This document shows, piece by piece, positions 50,156-63,500 of a stretch of DNA of 64,000 bases. The DNA lies in assembly GCA_000507305.1 (NCBI GenBank), contig DF239163.1, forward strand, positions 222,011 to 286,010, read 5' to 3'. The position numbers were made by a program, and so were the translations under genes. The DNA is from Breviolum minutum Mf 1.05b.01 (lineage: Eukaryota; Sar; Dinophyceae; Suessiales; Symbiodiniaceae). How positions within the stretch are numbered: the first letter of the stretch is position 1; every line of letters starts with the position of its first letter. The notes below the pieces were generated by a model. The model searched no databases. It saw only the letters and a list, made by a program, of their open reading frames with translations, and was not told where the DNA came from.

Positions 50156-51255
50156 TTATCCAAGTCTCATATTGATTTCTTTTTGAAAACCCAACAAATT
50201 GCCCACTGCAACAACGCACCTTGCTGCAGGTAGACAGATCTGATTAAAGAGCATCTGCACCAACATCCGAGACAAATAGCCAACGCCACCTACAATCACC
50301 AACATTCTGTGTTGACTCATGGTAAACAGGTCCTACCTGGACCAAAATTTCTTAAACTTTCTTTGGTTTGGTCACATTCGTTTTTCAAAAACAAAACACG
50401 TTTGTTCAACAATTCAACTCACAGGAGGTGTGATTTCAAGCCAAACTGGCGTTTTCTTTGTTCTGGAAATTTTTTGTCACCACTCCGAAAGTTTGCCCCG
50501 CAAACGTCAGTCATACTGAAACGCGCCAAAAAAAAAACGACTTTTTCAAGGTCTTTTTTGGCGTACCCTCCCAGGGAACGAGAAAACATATCCCACCTGG
50601 GGAAGTTGGGAAAATCATCGACTCAAAAGTGCCTTTTTGGGGGGGTATGTTAGTTCCCAGGAGGGTATTTTTAAAGGTCTCCCTCTGATTGAATCACGTT
50701 TTCTTTTACAGCGATGAACCATCATTTGATGTTGCGATGAATCCGAGATCGTCGTATCAAGGCGAAGTTTTAACCAACATACGGAATTCCCATCCATCGA
50801 AAACTCCCGTTTTGTGGATGAAATTTCCTTCAACTTCCAGGGTTTTGCTGGAGAGAAAGCCCCTTTTCTTTGCCCAAATTTTCAGCAAACAAGCATTTTA
50901 CCTGCTGTAAATACGTTGTTTCTTCGCCATCCCAAAGTTTTCTGTGAGATTAGCTGGGCGGGTCTATGGCGTGATTTGTTTCCCAAGTGAGATTGGGCAT
51001 GGGAATGACATCTTTTTTTGTAAACCTACCAACATACTCCCCCCCAATTTTGCACCACTTGAGCTACACTCTGGTAAACTAACATAGCAATGGAAAATCC
51101 ACCAATTTGATGGTACTTCCATAACTATGTTAGCTTAGGCTTGCCAGAGGGTCAGTGTTTTGTTGGACACTGGCCTTGATAAGCGAGGCGATATGGTAGC
51201 TGATCTTTTTCTTTGCGGAGCTCCTCCAGTTCTGCCAGGCTTCCTCTGGGACAAC
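50156..51255 (-). CDS. Copy 3 last two exons
   Basis: Exon 51175-51255 (81 bp) encodes CPRGSLAELEELRKEKDQL and YRLAYQ, and ends at TATCAAG|GCCAGT, a GC donor. Exon 50156-50289 (134 bp) encodes GGVGYLSRMLVQMLFNQIC plus a 24-residue tail and TAA. Both lengths equal those of copy 2 (36171-36251 and 35221-35354). Confidence 0.72.
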
Positions 51256-54200
51256 CTTCGCATGGTGATTGTAAGACCCCCAAGTATGGTTGTGGGACCC
51301 CTTCCAAATGGCCTTTGCCTTCATGGCTTATAAATGGGGGTGATCCTAAAATCACTTACAAGTCCTGGGATGATCCTCCAAGAGGTTGGTGAAGAATGGG
51401 ATTAAGGGAGCAATTCACAATCCCAACTAAGCAGAAGCTAGGATTTCATGTCGTACATTTTTGTTGGGGGGCTCATCAATCCAAAAATGAACTTCTTAGG
51501 AATCCAAATATAATAAACTTAACAACCTGCTTGGAAGATATATCAAGATGTACCCAGGCATATAAGCTAGATTTTCCAACTATATATCCTCTAGTGAACT
51601 AGCATATACTCCACCTTGGGAAGTTCGGAAAATCATCGACTCAAAAGTATCCTTGGGATGTGAAAAATTAGTTCCCAGGAGGGTAATCCCAAAGAGCCTC
51701 CGGATTTGTTTGATCAAAGGATTAACCTCTCATCCAGGACCACAAGTTCCGAGTCAAAAAAATATGTGCAAGTTGAATAAGATCAAGATGACATGTTTCT
51801 TTAAAACGAGCTGAAAAAAGTAAAAACGAGTGCACAGTTGGAAAACTTCGGGGGTCTTTCTGGAAAACATAGTGTACCATTAGGCAAGTGTGGCTGTTTT
51901 TTACGGATAAAGATGATGGAAATTAAGAGCAACTTGTTTACCAGTGATATCAAGGTCCTTTAAAGAAACTCCCAGAAAATGAAGGTGGAAGACCTTCAAA
52001 AAAAATACTCAGCGAATCTTCACTATCAGGAGTCACTGCGAATTTTCTCTCCATCTTTTGGGGGGGAAGTGAAGATCCCAAACTGATGGGTTCGACTCTC
52101 GGAGAGTCACATCCCAAACGTCAGACTACCATCATTCACAGGAAAAAAATGTGTGTGTGTGTGTGTCATGTCGGATACTTCAAACATCCCAGTTATTTGA
52201 AGGCCCAAAAATCGAATCAACACATGATTCGCAAGGGTTTTGATGGAAGTCATTGTGAATTATGAAAACCACTTTTCGTGTCTACAAGGCAACCCTTTCT
52301 GGTGGTACCCTAGTTGCATCTCAACTGTTTTTAGCTTTTGCAAGGCCCACCCTTGAAACAGTGACATATGAGGTCTCATGGGCGAGGCATACAATAATCA
52401 GGAAATCATGGAAGGTAACCAAGGATTCATCCCCTACACAAATCAAATGCTTTTTCCCCCCTCTATAAATCAATCAACTACGTTTTTTTCTGTTTGACCT
52501 CCATAAATCAAAAATGAACTGTGGATATCTTTCTCTCGCTCATTTTGATGCCAAACCTTGAAAATGACGGAAAAAAGAAACAGAAAAAAATCCCCAAGAA
52601 GCAATGTGAATGTGTATGAAGATCACCTTCACGTCCCAAATGATCAAACCAACGCACACGCAGCAAGGCTGAGGAATATAAAGAGAAGCCATCCAGAAAT
52701 TCCCAGCCGTTCCTGCAAAAGCGGAGAGAGTTGTGTTGGTTTCAGGGGTACCCTCCCTGAAACTGACAGCCAGTTCGCACCTCAAAAGAGGCCGGGACCC
52801 CAAAATCGTCTTCCAACCATACGTTTTCAAGGGCAAAAATGTGAGTTTTAGGGAGAGTCAATCAATCCATAGTTCATGGCTGTAACTTCCCCATCCAGAA
52901 GATGAAGGGGATGAAGGATTTGCCAACCGTGTTGAGATTCTTGCGGGAGATGTGTTTCTTAATCTGCAGATCTGAAGGATAGTGCAAAAGTCTGTTTGTG
53001 AAGGGCTGGCGCTGAGCTTGAGGTCCTTTTTGGCTACAAAAAATCCAGTGATTCCTGGGCTTTTTTTTTGTTCGCCAATACTTGGTGATGCTGTGCAGGT
53101 TGATGCTTTTTCGAGGTGTAACTAGGAAATCCTGATAAGAAAGGGATGATTCTATTCTTCCCAAACCAACCCGGTCGCTCAAAAAAAGCACAGAAAAACA
53201 AACATTTGGGGGGCCTCTTTAAGGAAAGAAGAAAGTCTTCCTTGCGACTCTTGCGACCCTTTTTCAGGCAGTGGTGACTATATTTCCAACCTAAACCATG
53301 AACGATGAAATTCCGCAAAAATTCCCACAAAACTGCGTGGCTGATCCCACCAAGATGAAGAGCAGTGGAGCAGTGGTCCCTTGCAAATGGCACTAGACTG
53401 GAGTGGTCACTTAACCATTTAAAAGGGTCACTTAACCATCCCAAAAAGGTCACCAGCAGAATTGCCAGGCCACGTGGTGCCACCGCGGCTGCCAGGCTAA
53501 ACCACCCAACCACGAGACTCTCGACCAAGGCACTGTTGACACATCTCCAGGGCCAGGCGGTCCATACGCCACTTCAGCACCTCCCCCATTGCGGTCCATG
53601 AAAACTTCGGTTCAGATGAGTTGTCTATCTCAAAAACAAAAATGATGTTCCTCAGGATTCCATCGTGCCTCCAATTTGGTTTTCCAGCTGATGTTTTAAA
53701 GGGGTGAGATCATGGCTCCTTTCTAGGCCTTATCCCATCTGGGTGAAAAAAAAATCCTAGAAATGGCAGGATTCGCCGATCTTGAACCACTTGTAAAGGT
53801 AAAACGTCTACCTGACGTCGGTTCTACCATGATCCAATGCATAGTTGCTACCTTTCACTGTTCCTTCCTTGATTAACTTTTTGAGGAAAAAAATTGGTGG
53901 TTTACAAAAATGCTGGGTCTTGAAAAGTTTGATCAAAAAATCTCCAACTACAAAATCTCAAGTAACAAACCACCAATCGCAATCATTGGCTGGCCATTTA
54001 CCCTTCATCTATATACCTCCCCCAGTTCACCAAGTCCAACAAAACTCCACCCCTGGCCTGCATTTGACTAAAACGTGTGACAGAGGCTAAACCACTCTGC
54101 GCCGAGCAGGACAACCAAATGATCCGCTTGTTGGCAGCGTGTTTGCGCATCACCTCTGATCCCCCAAGCTTGTGAAGATCATGGAATCTGAAAAAAATCC

Positions 54201-57200
54201 TCAAAAAAATATTTATCAAAATTATCTAATTATACATTCTACATCGTTTTTGAAAGGTGGGAGGGTTTTCAACTGTTAGTGTTTTTTTGAGGTATATATA
54301 ACTATATAGATTTCAATCATACCAGGTTTGGGTAGGTATTTCAGTGATGATTGCTGCCCACCTCAATGGGGGGTGCTATTCCCATTTAATTTCCCCGAAG
54401 CCACCGAAACGGAGTTAGGAAGTTTCACCAGGACAACCTGGTGACTCGGGGGATCGTTCATGAGGCACCACCACATCTAGCTGATTTGCACCCCAAGATG
54501 TTTAGAACCTCTCACAGGCTTCCAAAATGATCATCAAATGTTAAAAGGATGAATTGGACAAAGACCACTTCAGCCATTTGTGACGACCCCCCCTATCTTT
54601 TTATATGCCTTCAAACCAACCAACCCCCGGGGCTTAAACACCTTTTTTGTAGGGATACCCGGGTAAAACTCCACCCCCCCGACCTTGGCAAAGCGGTTCA
54701 AATGGCGTCGGTACTCATCCAAGAGCCTGACCAATGTTGACAAATCTATGTCGGTATTCGGTATATCCAGCCATTCTTTGCAACCTTTCAACTACCCTTG
54801 TCAAATTCCCTCATTTTATATTGACGCTTTTCGTTTTGGAGAGAAAAAAAAACTCAGTTCAAATTTCAAACCTGCAAGGAATTTTTTCCCTGCCCCCAAA
54901 CCAATTTTCGCTCCTCTGCTTAGAAATTCCTTCGTTGCAAAGGTCGTGGTCACAAGAATGCATCACCAAGACATCAAAGTCTTGAAGCATGGCAACGAAG
55001 CGGACGAACACAGCCTGACACAAAAAACCAGGGACAGACAACGAAGAGGGAGGCCGCTACTTGGAGGATTATCCCAACCAGTAAGTGGTTAATAACTATG
55101 GTCCTATGGTAAGTCTCGCAAGTAGGGTTGTGGGATCCCTTCCAAATGGCCAAAATGGCTTATAACTTATAAATGGTTACTGGGATGACCCTAAAAATTG
55201 TGGAATTAGAAGTACTCAGGAGCGACTCCTGGTTGATTACGAACAGGCTATAAGAAACATTTCGCGGCTAATTTTTCACCCCTCTATGACCCAAGCATCA
55301 ATCACGAGTCACAAGTAATTGAGCAACAGTCACTGGGCTGGCCGGCTTCGGAGTACAAAACGAAGCAACGACAAAGAAAAGTGCTGCAACAGCAACAACA
55401 GCAAACAGCAACAACAACCAAAAGAAACAGACCAAACCAACACAAAAAAACAAAAACCACAGGGGATTTCATCCCTTTTTTTGCTTCCCATCCTCCGGAT
55501 CCGTTTTCCAGCCCTTTTTTTTGTTGTGGAAAATGGCCTCATCTTCCAAATTCTTCAGGCCGTGACACCGCGGCTTCCGGAAGTATTGCTTCGGCGCAGC
55601 GATGACGGCACGACCGTTCAGAATCACATCCTGGAGTAGCGACTCTCCTGCTCCCAACAATGACGACGAGGACGTCATACGGGAAGAAAAATATGTTTTC
55701 ACCGGGGAAACAAAAATATCCAACCAACTAACTTGAATTCCGGATGAAGGTCGTCGAATTAAACGCTGGTTGTTAGTTCGTGACCAGATCCTTTTTTAAC
55801 CTAAGGCCTTGTTAAAGAACAAGACCTTTTTGTTTGGGTCATTAAGGGTCCCTATCGCGCACCAAAACCCCCACCCACCCCCGCATCCTCGGAAGTTGCA
55901 ATAGTCGCTCGTCCAGCTATTCCGTGGAATCTCTTCCCCATCGTGATTGGTGCTGGCGGCAGCATTGAAGCGGCACACATCGCTTTTGTTTGCCGGATCC
56001 TTGTGAGGTTTCACTTCGCTCCACATCCCTATGGCTTCCTGTAAAAGGCCATGCGTCGTAGAATCACCGTGCAACAGCACCTTCTTGTCGGCCAGACACT
56101 TCCTGGCAAAACATCAAGACATATGAAGAACATGGCTGAAAGTGTCAGTTTCGGAGGTCATATCCCCCAAATCAAAGCCAGTTTCAAAAAAAGGATCAGT
56201 TTTTTTGTCTCCTGAGATGGAGTCGAATCGCCCATGAAATCGTGGATAGCAAATGGAAAAGTGGTGGGAAAATTCTTGGAAAATGTCTGGGCCCATTGAA
56301 GCCTTGAACCATTCATTGGATTTTTGTCATCAGCTCAGGTCATATCCGCAACAGCCTTTTCAGGGTGAATGGAGGAGATTCAGAGCCGCCTTGCTTGTAT
56401 CCCAAGCATGGCTGCTGTTAGAGGTCCGGTCCCAGCAAACCTTCCACATAATGGGGTCCACCAAAACTCCCCCTTCCATGGGGCCATACAGCTAGTAGAC
56501 GCTGGAAGAGTTGATCAATTGTTATCCTCCGAAGTCCCTCCCCAACGTCACTCTCAGATGTTGAACCTAGTGATGTATATACAGGAACATGTATACAGTA
56601 TATCCAGATCGCTTCCCCATTGTCGTGGGGGTTCTCCACGCGCTACAAAACCTCGACTCCCTCCCAACCAATCAACCAACATCAGATGACAATCACAACC
56701 GCACCAACGCACCAACTGCAACTTGTGGCACTGAATGTAACGATCGTTGCGCAGGGGATAATAACAGTTGCGTTCCAGATAGACGTGACGAAAGGAACTA
56801 TCTGGCTGCAGTAGACTGAAGGCACCGCATCCACGAAGCCCAACACCTTCCAGCGGTTGGCTGACATGGAACCAATGAAATCCTGTTCGTTCAGTTTTTG
56901 GATCCCTTATTTATATTGGTTTCTTACTGCTACATATACCTATATTTTTACTATGGGGATTGTCTAATCCTCGTTTATATGAATTACCAAACCAATGGTG
57001 AAAGGAACACCCCGCTCAATGTGTCAACACTGAAAGAATCATTGGCTTCACGATCCCGGTCAGATGTCCCGGATGTTTGACGTGCTCGGATCAATGGCTA
57101 GGAACTGGATTCACCTTCGATAAATGAAGTGTAATTATAGGGGTGAAAAAATCAGCCACTTGCTAGCGATTTATTACATTTCTGGGACATCTCACTACAA

Positions 57201-60200
57201 ATAGGAGAGGGCTTCCTGAATTTCTTCCAGAAATTTCAACAATTTCCTCTCCCAACTATCTTTGGACCTGCTCGCTCAAAATTACATCTGAGGGTGCCAA
57301 TGAACTTCTCCAAAAAAATCTTCCTGTATGTAGATAGATATCTAGAGAGATAGAAACAGATAGCAAATCTTAGGGGTGCTGTAAATGAGTCATGATCCCA
57401 GATAAATCTCAGATGAAATCTGAACAAATGGGATCAAAAGATGTAACTGGACACTGCCTGGTGTGTAAGTTTCCCTTTCCATTGGACTTGGACTTATATG
57501 TTGCCCTCTAGAGTTTTCGAAAATCGCCTCGAAATGGAGGCGTTTTTCGTTGCTGTTCCGAAAAACGGTCGGATGCTCCTGACAAAACGATTGGATAAAA
57601 AAAAAACGTATAGTTCTTGTAACAGGGAACTTCTAAAGGAATTACACTCCGACACATTCTGACCCAAATTTCTTCACCACCTTTTTTCACACTACCACCG
57701 ATAACCTTTTCAGGTCCCCCAGCTGTCAACGACCCGCGCCTGCACAGGTGACTTGCTTCCCATCCAAGCGAAGCCAAAAGCCGCCCTCCCGACGGCTCTG
57801 GGTGGATTGAAGACCACAGCGGGGAAGATTGGACAAGGCACGTTTCCAGTCCTCAACGGCTCAACCAACAAAAGAAAACAGCTTCTTTTGGGTAGGGAAA
57901 TCAAGCTGAACCAAAAAAAACAGCTTGTTTTAGAGGGAAATCAAGCTGTTGATTTTAGAAACAACTTTGATCTCTAAAATACACGCTTTTTAGATGGAAG
58001 AAATCTGCATCTCCAGCTGGGGGTATTCTGACCACATCAATTGGTTCAACTCGTTCGCAAGATTTCTTGCTTCAACAATAATTCTCGATGTTTCAAAATT
58101 AGCACCCAAAAAATTGCTGGAAATGATTCCTTTTTGGGAAGGAAAAGCGCTGGATTTTACAGAGGCACCACAGTTTGGCACCTACGTTTTAACTTAACGC
58201 ACCTTTCTGCCCAAGTTGGGATGGTTTTTTCCAAACAGGGTCAATTCGTGGACGGTACATGTGATTCCATATTTCCTGCCAAGAAAGCCTCAAATTCTCA
58301 GAGGTTTCACTGGTTAGGACACCCACACCCTTGGGTTTCACAACAGCGACATCTCTCAATTTCGACCGTGAGGCTTGAAAGCCACAAGGATAGTGAAGCA
58401 TGGCTTGGGTCATCTGATTGGAATCAACCACTTTCTGAGCTTGAACTTTTCCAGCATCGTTCAACACAAAAAAAAACAAAAAACGAATTGCAGGGCCGTT
58501 GGAACTTGAATAACAAGGACCGACGAAGATGAACAGACATGTTCCAAAACTGGATTCTTCTGCTTATATACCTTTGAAAATCAAAAACCCTTCCGTCTCT
58601 ATCTAAGATTTGTGATGCTCCGAAACCAAACCCCCCCCCAAAAAAAAAATAAATGCCGCCCACCCCTGCCAAAAAAAACAAGTCAACCCATCAAGTGAGT
58701 TTTTTTCTTTACATGTGTTAACCACTTTTTCCCCTTTTCTACCAAACCCCTCACTCCTTCAGATCTTCGTTGTGTCGCCACTGCACCGTGACCTTGATGG
58801 GTTCTACCGATGTAGGTCTTCCATACACTGCGCGGAGGTCGCGGAGGTCACTGTCACCGGAGGTCCCCGCAGCCTGCAAGTCAAAGGCGTCCAAGCGATC
58901 CTGGGAGAATGAAATCGTGGAAAACGCCCCGGGAAGACCCCGTTTTTTTCGAGGAATCTCTGCTAGTTTTCCAAGACGGAAAAATCACCATACTAGAAGC
59001 GCTTATTATATGCCAAGAGATGCTGTATATGTATGTGTGATTTACACCAACGACAGTTGCTGGAGGAGTATTTCGGAAACAACTGCTACGGGGACCTTTC
59101 CAACAGTACCCAGAGTGTTTTACGAACTTTGATGCTGCTGGGAAAATCACTTATTTATCATCAAATAGTGAGTTCATAACGGATGTCAACCCGGATGTCA
59201 ACCCAGATGTCTTCTCATGACCTCCAGAGTATATCTGTCACTTCAGAACTTGGTGCTGCAGCGCTGTACATATACAGGGTTATAAGATTACGGTAAGATT
59301 ACAACCTTTCATATGGGGAAATGATTAAGGGGCCGGGGCCCCAAAAACATCTAGAATAAGCCTGTACCTCAGCTCCAAAAGGTTTCTCTTCAACGTGGAC
59401 CCGAGGCTCTTCTTCTCCTTGGGGATCCGCCAAGGGCGGATCCCCGGCGTGGTTCCAGGCGGAACGGTTCAGTGCTTCGTGCAAGTAAATGCTCAGAGTG
59501 TAGGTACCACCTGCAACTGTGCGGCAGCCAAAAATTAGGGGGAAAATGGAGTGCCCTTTAGGGCCCTTAGAGTTGTAGGGTTAACCGTTAACCCTACAAC
59601 TAGGGCTTTTAGACATCTTCTCACCTTCCTTCTGGCATCACATGACTTTTTAACACGTCTAAGTAGACCCTTGGTGCCCCTTCGTTTTTTGGTACCCAAA
59701 CTGATCACCTGGTAGTAAGGTATCTCCTGGCAGCAGCAGGACATAGGATCCAGTGCCCAAATCCTGGATCGACGCTTGTGCCAAAGCTCGAGGGGTCGTC
59801 TGTCCATCCAAATAGGCCAAAAATACATCGCCGCCCTTCACCTGACCTCAAAAGGGTGGCTGTCCTTTCGAAGGATTTTTTTTAGAACGCGGGGTCCCTA
59901 AGGGGAAAACAGAAGTTGTGACGAAAACTGTGTTTTTGGGGGGAGGTTCTCCAAAATAGTGGTACCCAAAAAAAAACATACCCCCAGTGAAATGTACAGT
60001 TTATCATTATGAGGTTATCCTCTGTGGTTATTTGGGGTAGCACTATCTTGGATAACCGTTGCAAAATCAGGGGCTGATACATTAATACATGTACTTACAT
60101 CATAAATATCCATCCATTTGCTTATCAATAATTACACCATTCTACAGATTTAAGCCGCCAAATTGCCACACTTCTCAGCCTGTTTGGAAGTGCTTCAAAA

Positions 60201-60589
60201 CCACCCCAAAACTTGGAGCTATTTTTGGTTGGAAAACCGCTGTGCACTTTTGGTCTCCCAATTTGACACGCATTGAGCCACCTCCCCTCCCAATACATCG
60301 GAACTGGGCCAGCTTTCATCTCAAACAAAAAAAACAAAAAAGTCGATGACATACACCACCTCTCCTATCAAAAAATCATCCCAAAGTACCGCAGTCAGCA
60401 ACCCCTTTTTGGTTGTTTTTCCTTTAAAAAACTGCTCAAAAAAACCATCCACCTTTTTCGGAGCTCAAAATTCCAAAATCCTCCACCAGGTGGCATCGAT
60501 CAGCAGCGCAACAACTTCGAAGAATTCCCAGTTGAAACCAATTCGCTCGATGTCGATGTGATGAAGCGGAACCAATGCGAGATACAAAC
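50156..60589 (-). CDS. PC-esterase-like gene, copy 3 (filamin-Ig + SGNH domain)
   Basis: Upstream-most tandem paralogue and the most intron-rich. Exons: 60487-60589, 59709-59841, 59368-59510, 58757-58900, 57740-57851, 56732-56846, 55888-56102, 55561-55647, ~54930-55014, 54684-54726, 54058-54153, 53534-53580, 52603-52712, 51175-51255, 50156-50289 (stop TAA 50156-50158). A micro-exon probably lies between 55014 and 55561, because phases there do not otherwise match. Blocks: GCGAFSLLQPDSSFRHVYLE, KVLLHGDSTTHGLLQEA, GESLLQDVILNGRAVIAAP, DVLVMHSCDHDLC, RLLDEYRRHLNRFAK, KRIIWLSCSAQ, WRMDRLALEMCQ, GWEFLDGFSLYSSALL, GDLHTHSHC and GGVGYLSRMLVQMLFNQIC. The filamin region is split by introns absent from copies 1 and 2. 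The start lies upstream of 60589 and was not found. Confidence 0.72.
50564..50667. mobile_element. Family A-related palindromic element
   Basis: Ends TACCCTCCCAGGGAAC and GTTCCCAGGAGGGTA. A sister at about 51604-51686 shares the inner GGAAAATCATCGACTCAAAA. Both are in or near the last introns of copy 3. Confidence 0.6.
52749..52859. mobile_element. Family A palindromic MITE
   Basis: Ends TACCCTCCCTGAAACTGAC and GTGAGTTTTAGGGAGAGT. It begins about 37 bp upstream of the acceptor of the copy 3 GWEFLDG exon. Confidence 0.6.
54058..54726 (-). CDS. Copy 3 helical block split by a private intron
   Basis: Exons 54684-54726 (43 bp, LLDEYRRHLNRFAK) and 54058-54153 (96 bp, VMRKHAANKRIIWLSC...RFSQMQ) total 139 bp, exactly the length of the single exon 25709-25847 in copy 1. 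The intron is AAG|GTCGGG ... GAG|GTGATG, 530 bp. The 3' boundary uses GC donor ATGCAG|GCCAGG; all three copies have a GC donor at this site. Confidence 0.72.
55888..56102 (-). CDS. Copy 3 exon carrying the catalytic GDS motif
   Basis: This 215-bp exon encodes KCLADKKVLLHGDSTTHGLL, then QEAIGMWSEVKPHKDPANK, a linker, and SWTSDYCNFR. It starts after TTGCCAG and ends at CGAG|GATGCG, a GA donor. Joining to 55647 (acceptor GGAGCAG) gives NFR-GESLLQDVIL in phase; copy 1 has the equivalent CDIQGEARQQ without an intron at that point. This copy has no GTT microsatellite here. Confidence 0.72.
59368..59841 (-). CDS. Copy 3 filamin Ig domain, split into two exons
   Basis: Exon 59709-59841 encodes VKGGDVFLAYLDG...ALAQASIQDLGTGSYVLLLP. 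Exon 59368-59510 encodes GTYTLSIYLHEALNRSAWNH and continues to an acidic DPQGEEEPRVHVEE tail. They are joined by removing 59511-59708 (CCAG|GTGATC ... TTGCAG|GTGGTACC). The joined sequence aligns codon for codon with the unbroken LLPSGTYSL of copies 1 and 2. The next exon (58757-58900, 144 bp) encodes DRLDAFDLQAAG...LRAVYGRPTSVE and ends NEDLK at AAG|GAGTGA, a GA donor. Confidence 0.7.
59571..59601. repeat. Near-perfect palindrome inside a copy-3-specific intron
   Basis: 15-bp arms AGTTGTAGGGTTAAC and GTTAACCCTACAACT with a one-base spacer. Confidence 0.75.
60487..60589 (-). CDS. Copy 3 exon, N-terminal part of filamin region
   Basis: Encodes RFVSRIGSASSHRHRANW, then FQLGILRSCCAADRCHL, aligned with LQLGLLRSCCGEFRC of copies 1 and 2. 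The acceptor is CTTCAG; the donor CACCTG|GTGGAG opens a 645-bp intron (59842-60486) absent from the other copies. A second open frame over the same bases also looks protein-like, but only this frame aligns with the paralogues. Confidence 0.6.
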
Positions 60590-63500
60590 CTGAAGCGCGT
60601 CGTAACCGTAAAATCCATCAGAGTTGACTTGAACCATTTTTTTTTAAAAGAGCTCTTTTAGTAATAGACGTTTTTTTTTTTCAATGGATAAGGGCAACCA
60701 AGGTACAATACAGGTACTTGCAAAAATGTAGTTACAATAGGCTTGTATGATTAGTAGTGATTGTTCTTGGATAAGCGTGTTCCAAGATCATTTATAAAGG
60801 AAAATGTGATTTTTACCAGCTGTTTCAAAAAATTCCCTACTTCGGCGGGTTCTTTCATTGTCTTTTTGGGTCGTTGCTTCAAAAAATCACCGATCGAGAT
60901 TTTTTGGACATTTAGTCCCGCAGCTGCGTATGTTCGTTCCCGTTCCCTGGAACCCTTTTGTTTCTTTTCGGCTGTTGATGAAAGGTGTGAAAATCGTCAC
61001 CAAAACTCAAGGTTTACTGGCAGGAATGGAAGAAGCTTGATATAGGGAAACCCTTAGGATGTTCCAACAGATGAATACTTGGTGGATTTGGATTCAATCA
61101 CTCCAAGTAAGGATGGTGAAATCCCTTCTTTTGACTCAGGCCACTTCATGATTTTTACTCCTACAAACTCATTTCTCAAGTTGTACTACCAATACATATA
61201 ACACCCGTAGTATTTCCCAAACAAAAAACATGTATAACAACAACACTCCAATTTTTGTGGAGAAAACCAACCAACCAGCTTATCCCCCAAAAATCTCAAC
61301 ATCAGGCAGCTGCACCTTGAATGTCTTGCAGAAGATACCTCCTCCAGTGCACAATTGTTTTCCGCCTCGTCACTCCTGTTCTGCCTGTGGTTCACTTCAA
61401 GTCAACGTTCCAACCCAACCGATTCCTCCAAAATTACACCCCTGAGTGAGTTCCCTAACATTTGACATGACTGCCTGGGAAATTTTATCCCCCACTTGAA
61501 CACTAGGAAAGTTGCAGATGCATGAACATTTGGTGGATTTTCGAGCGATCGTCATGTTAGTTTTTTGGGGATGTTGAAACCTGGGACCAAGAAAGACCAC
61601 TATATAAATGTTGGAAACCAAGACAAGCTGTCATGATTGGCAGTTGTCATTTTCTTGAAGCAAACTTTGTCACTCTACGACCTTTTAGGGAAAGAAACAT
61701 CCAAGGGGTCTTTAGATATACGTTGTCATCTTGTCAAGAGAATGCATGTTTCACTATAACTATACAACAAATGTACATATATAGACCTGGAATTGAAATG
61801 ACCCTTTGTTTTTTATTGGAAAAGCTGTTGTTTTGAAGGGGTCAAGGATAGAAAAAGAGGACAAAGAAAGGTGCCAGGTAGAAAAGATATTCTAGTCATC
61901 CCTGCAAGTGATCAGCCTTTGTTTCATTGGATCCACATTCTTTCATCCGCTAATAAAACCTTCAAAAAAACTCATGAGGGGATTCGGTTCCAGAGGAGGC
62001 AGGTTGGCCACAACAAACCAAAAAACCATTTCCCAAATCACCTTGGTTGTAATTGTTTAAGAAAAAACATCTCTGGTATTAAGAGACTCCCTTCAAGTGG
62101 ATGGAAAAGGATCGCAACATCTGTGTTCAGTTTGCTTGGCGGCAGGCAAAAAACTCTGCTTGGCTTTTGGTGGAAAAACATTAGTCAGAGCACCTAGAAT
62201 CGTCTAACATAACAGTTTGTGGCTTGCGCCACCCCTTTGAAAGCAATGAACTACTAATCAAGCATAAGATGTCATCCCGCCAAACAAAAAGCTGAAAATA
62301 GTGGAACTCAGGGCATGCTGAAAAACTGCAAGCACTTTCAACCGTCCTGGACACAAAGGAAAACAAAAGTAGACCATGTCAAGATCAAGATGATCTAGCA
62401 ATTGAGGGAGAATGATAGTCTATATATTCAAGGATGTTTATTTATCAAATTGTTATTTTTTTTCAAGAGCCGTTGATTTCCAGAATGTTGGGTTACGTCC
62501 ATTTTGATTCCTCAAGTCTTAAGACCCTGCGCAAAAATGGTTTGATTTTCTCACTTGCTCAGGTTTATGATGATGAACTCCTCCCCCCATGCCCGCCTTT
62601 CTGTGGGAAAATTCCATGAAAGTCATGACTTATCTTACTTCCAGTGGCAGCCAATTAAAGCTACTCCCACCAATTCCATAAAATCCAGCTTGGATTTTGA
62701 TGAGATTCTTATAAAAGGAGCTATCATCATCCCCAAAAGCTAACAAGAAACATAGTGGAATCATGAACCCGGAATCACAAAAATTCAAAGCCTTGCGATA
62801 ACCCTCTGCCAAGAAACTGCACCAAGATCAAGGCATCTTTCTGAAAAAGATCTTCTCTCTTGCCTTGGGGGTGGGGTTTCAACAGCCTGTCAACCCCACC
62901 TTTTTTGTTGGAGGGGAGTGGAGCGAGGTTCAGAAATCTTGCGCAAGCTTTCACGCCCGCAGCTACCTAGCATATTGAAGATATACCTCCAAGCTCTTGA
63001 GATCTTCAAGTGATCCAATTTCAGCCACATTTCCGGATCAACAGGATCCAAATCCAGCAAAGATTACGAAGAGGATTCCTTCCTTTAAGGTACCAAAAGG
63101 TTGCAACTCCCATGTCTCCCATTCTAGAAAACAACACCCCCTCAACGCCCATGTCATTTAAAACCTGTGGCAGGCGGGGTGCAGTTGTGTCTACTTTTCT
63201 TTAATTCATGGCAAATTCCTTGTTTGGCTAAGCAACTTCATTGGTTTTTCTAGGGCGAAAAGAAAATGAGATGGTTTTGGGATGGATCAACATCAACATG
63301 CCTGCCACAAGTGCAATGTTGATCCACCCCAAAAAAACCTTGCACCTCACACACAGGCCCTTTGAAAAGGGATTCAGAATTCTGATATATGAAATGTGCG
63401 AGATAGACCATTGGCTCAAAAAAACGTGGATGGTACCAACATTCAAAAAATTAAGGGTTGGAGAACAGTTTTTGGCTTTCCATTCGAAGGGTTCGCTTTG

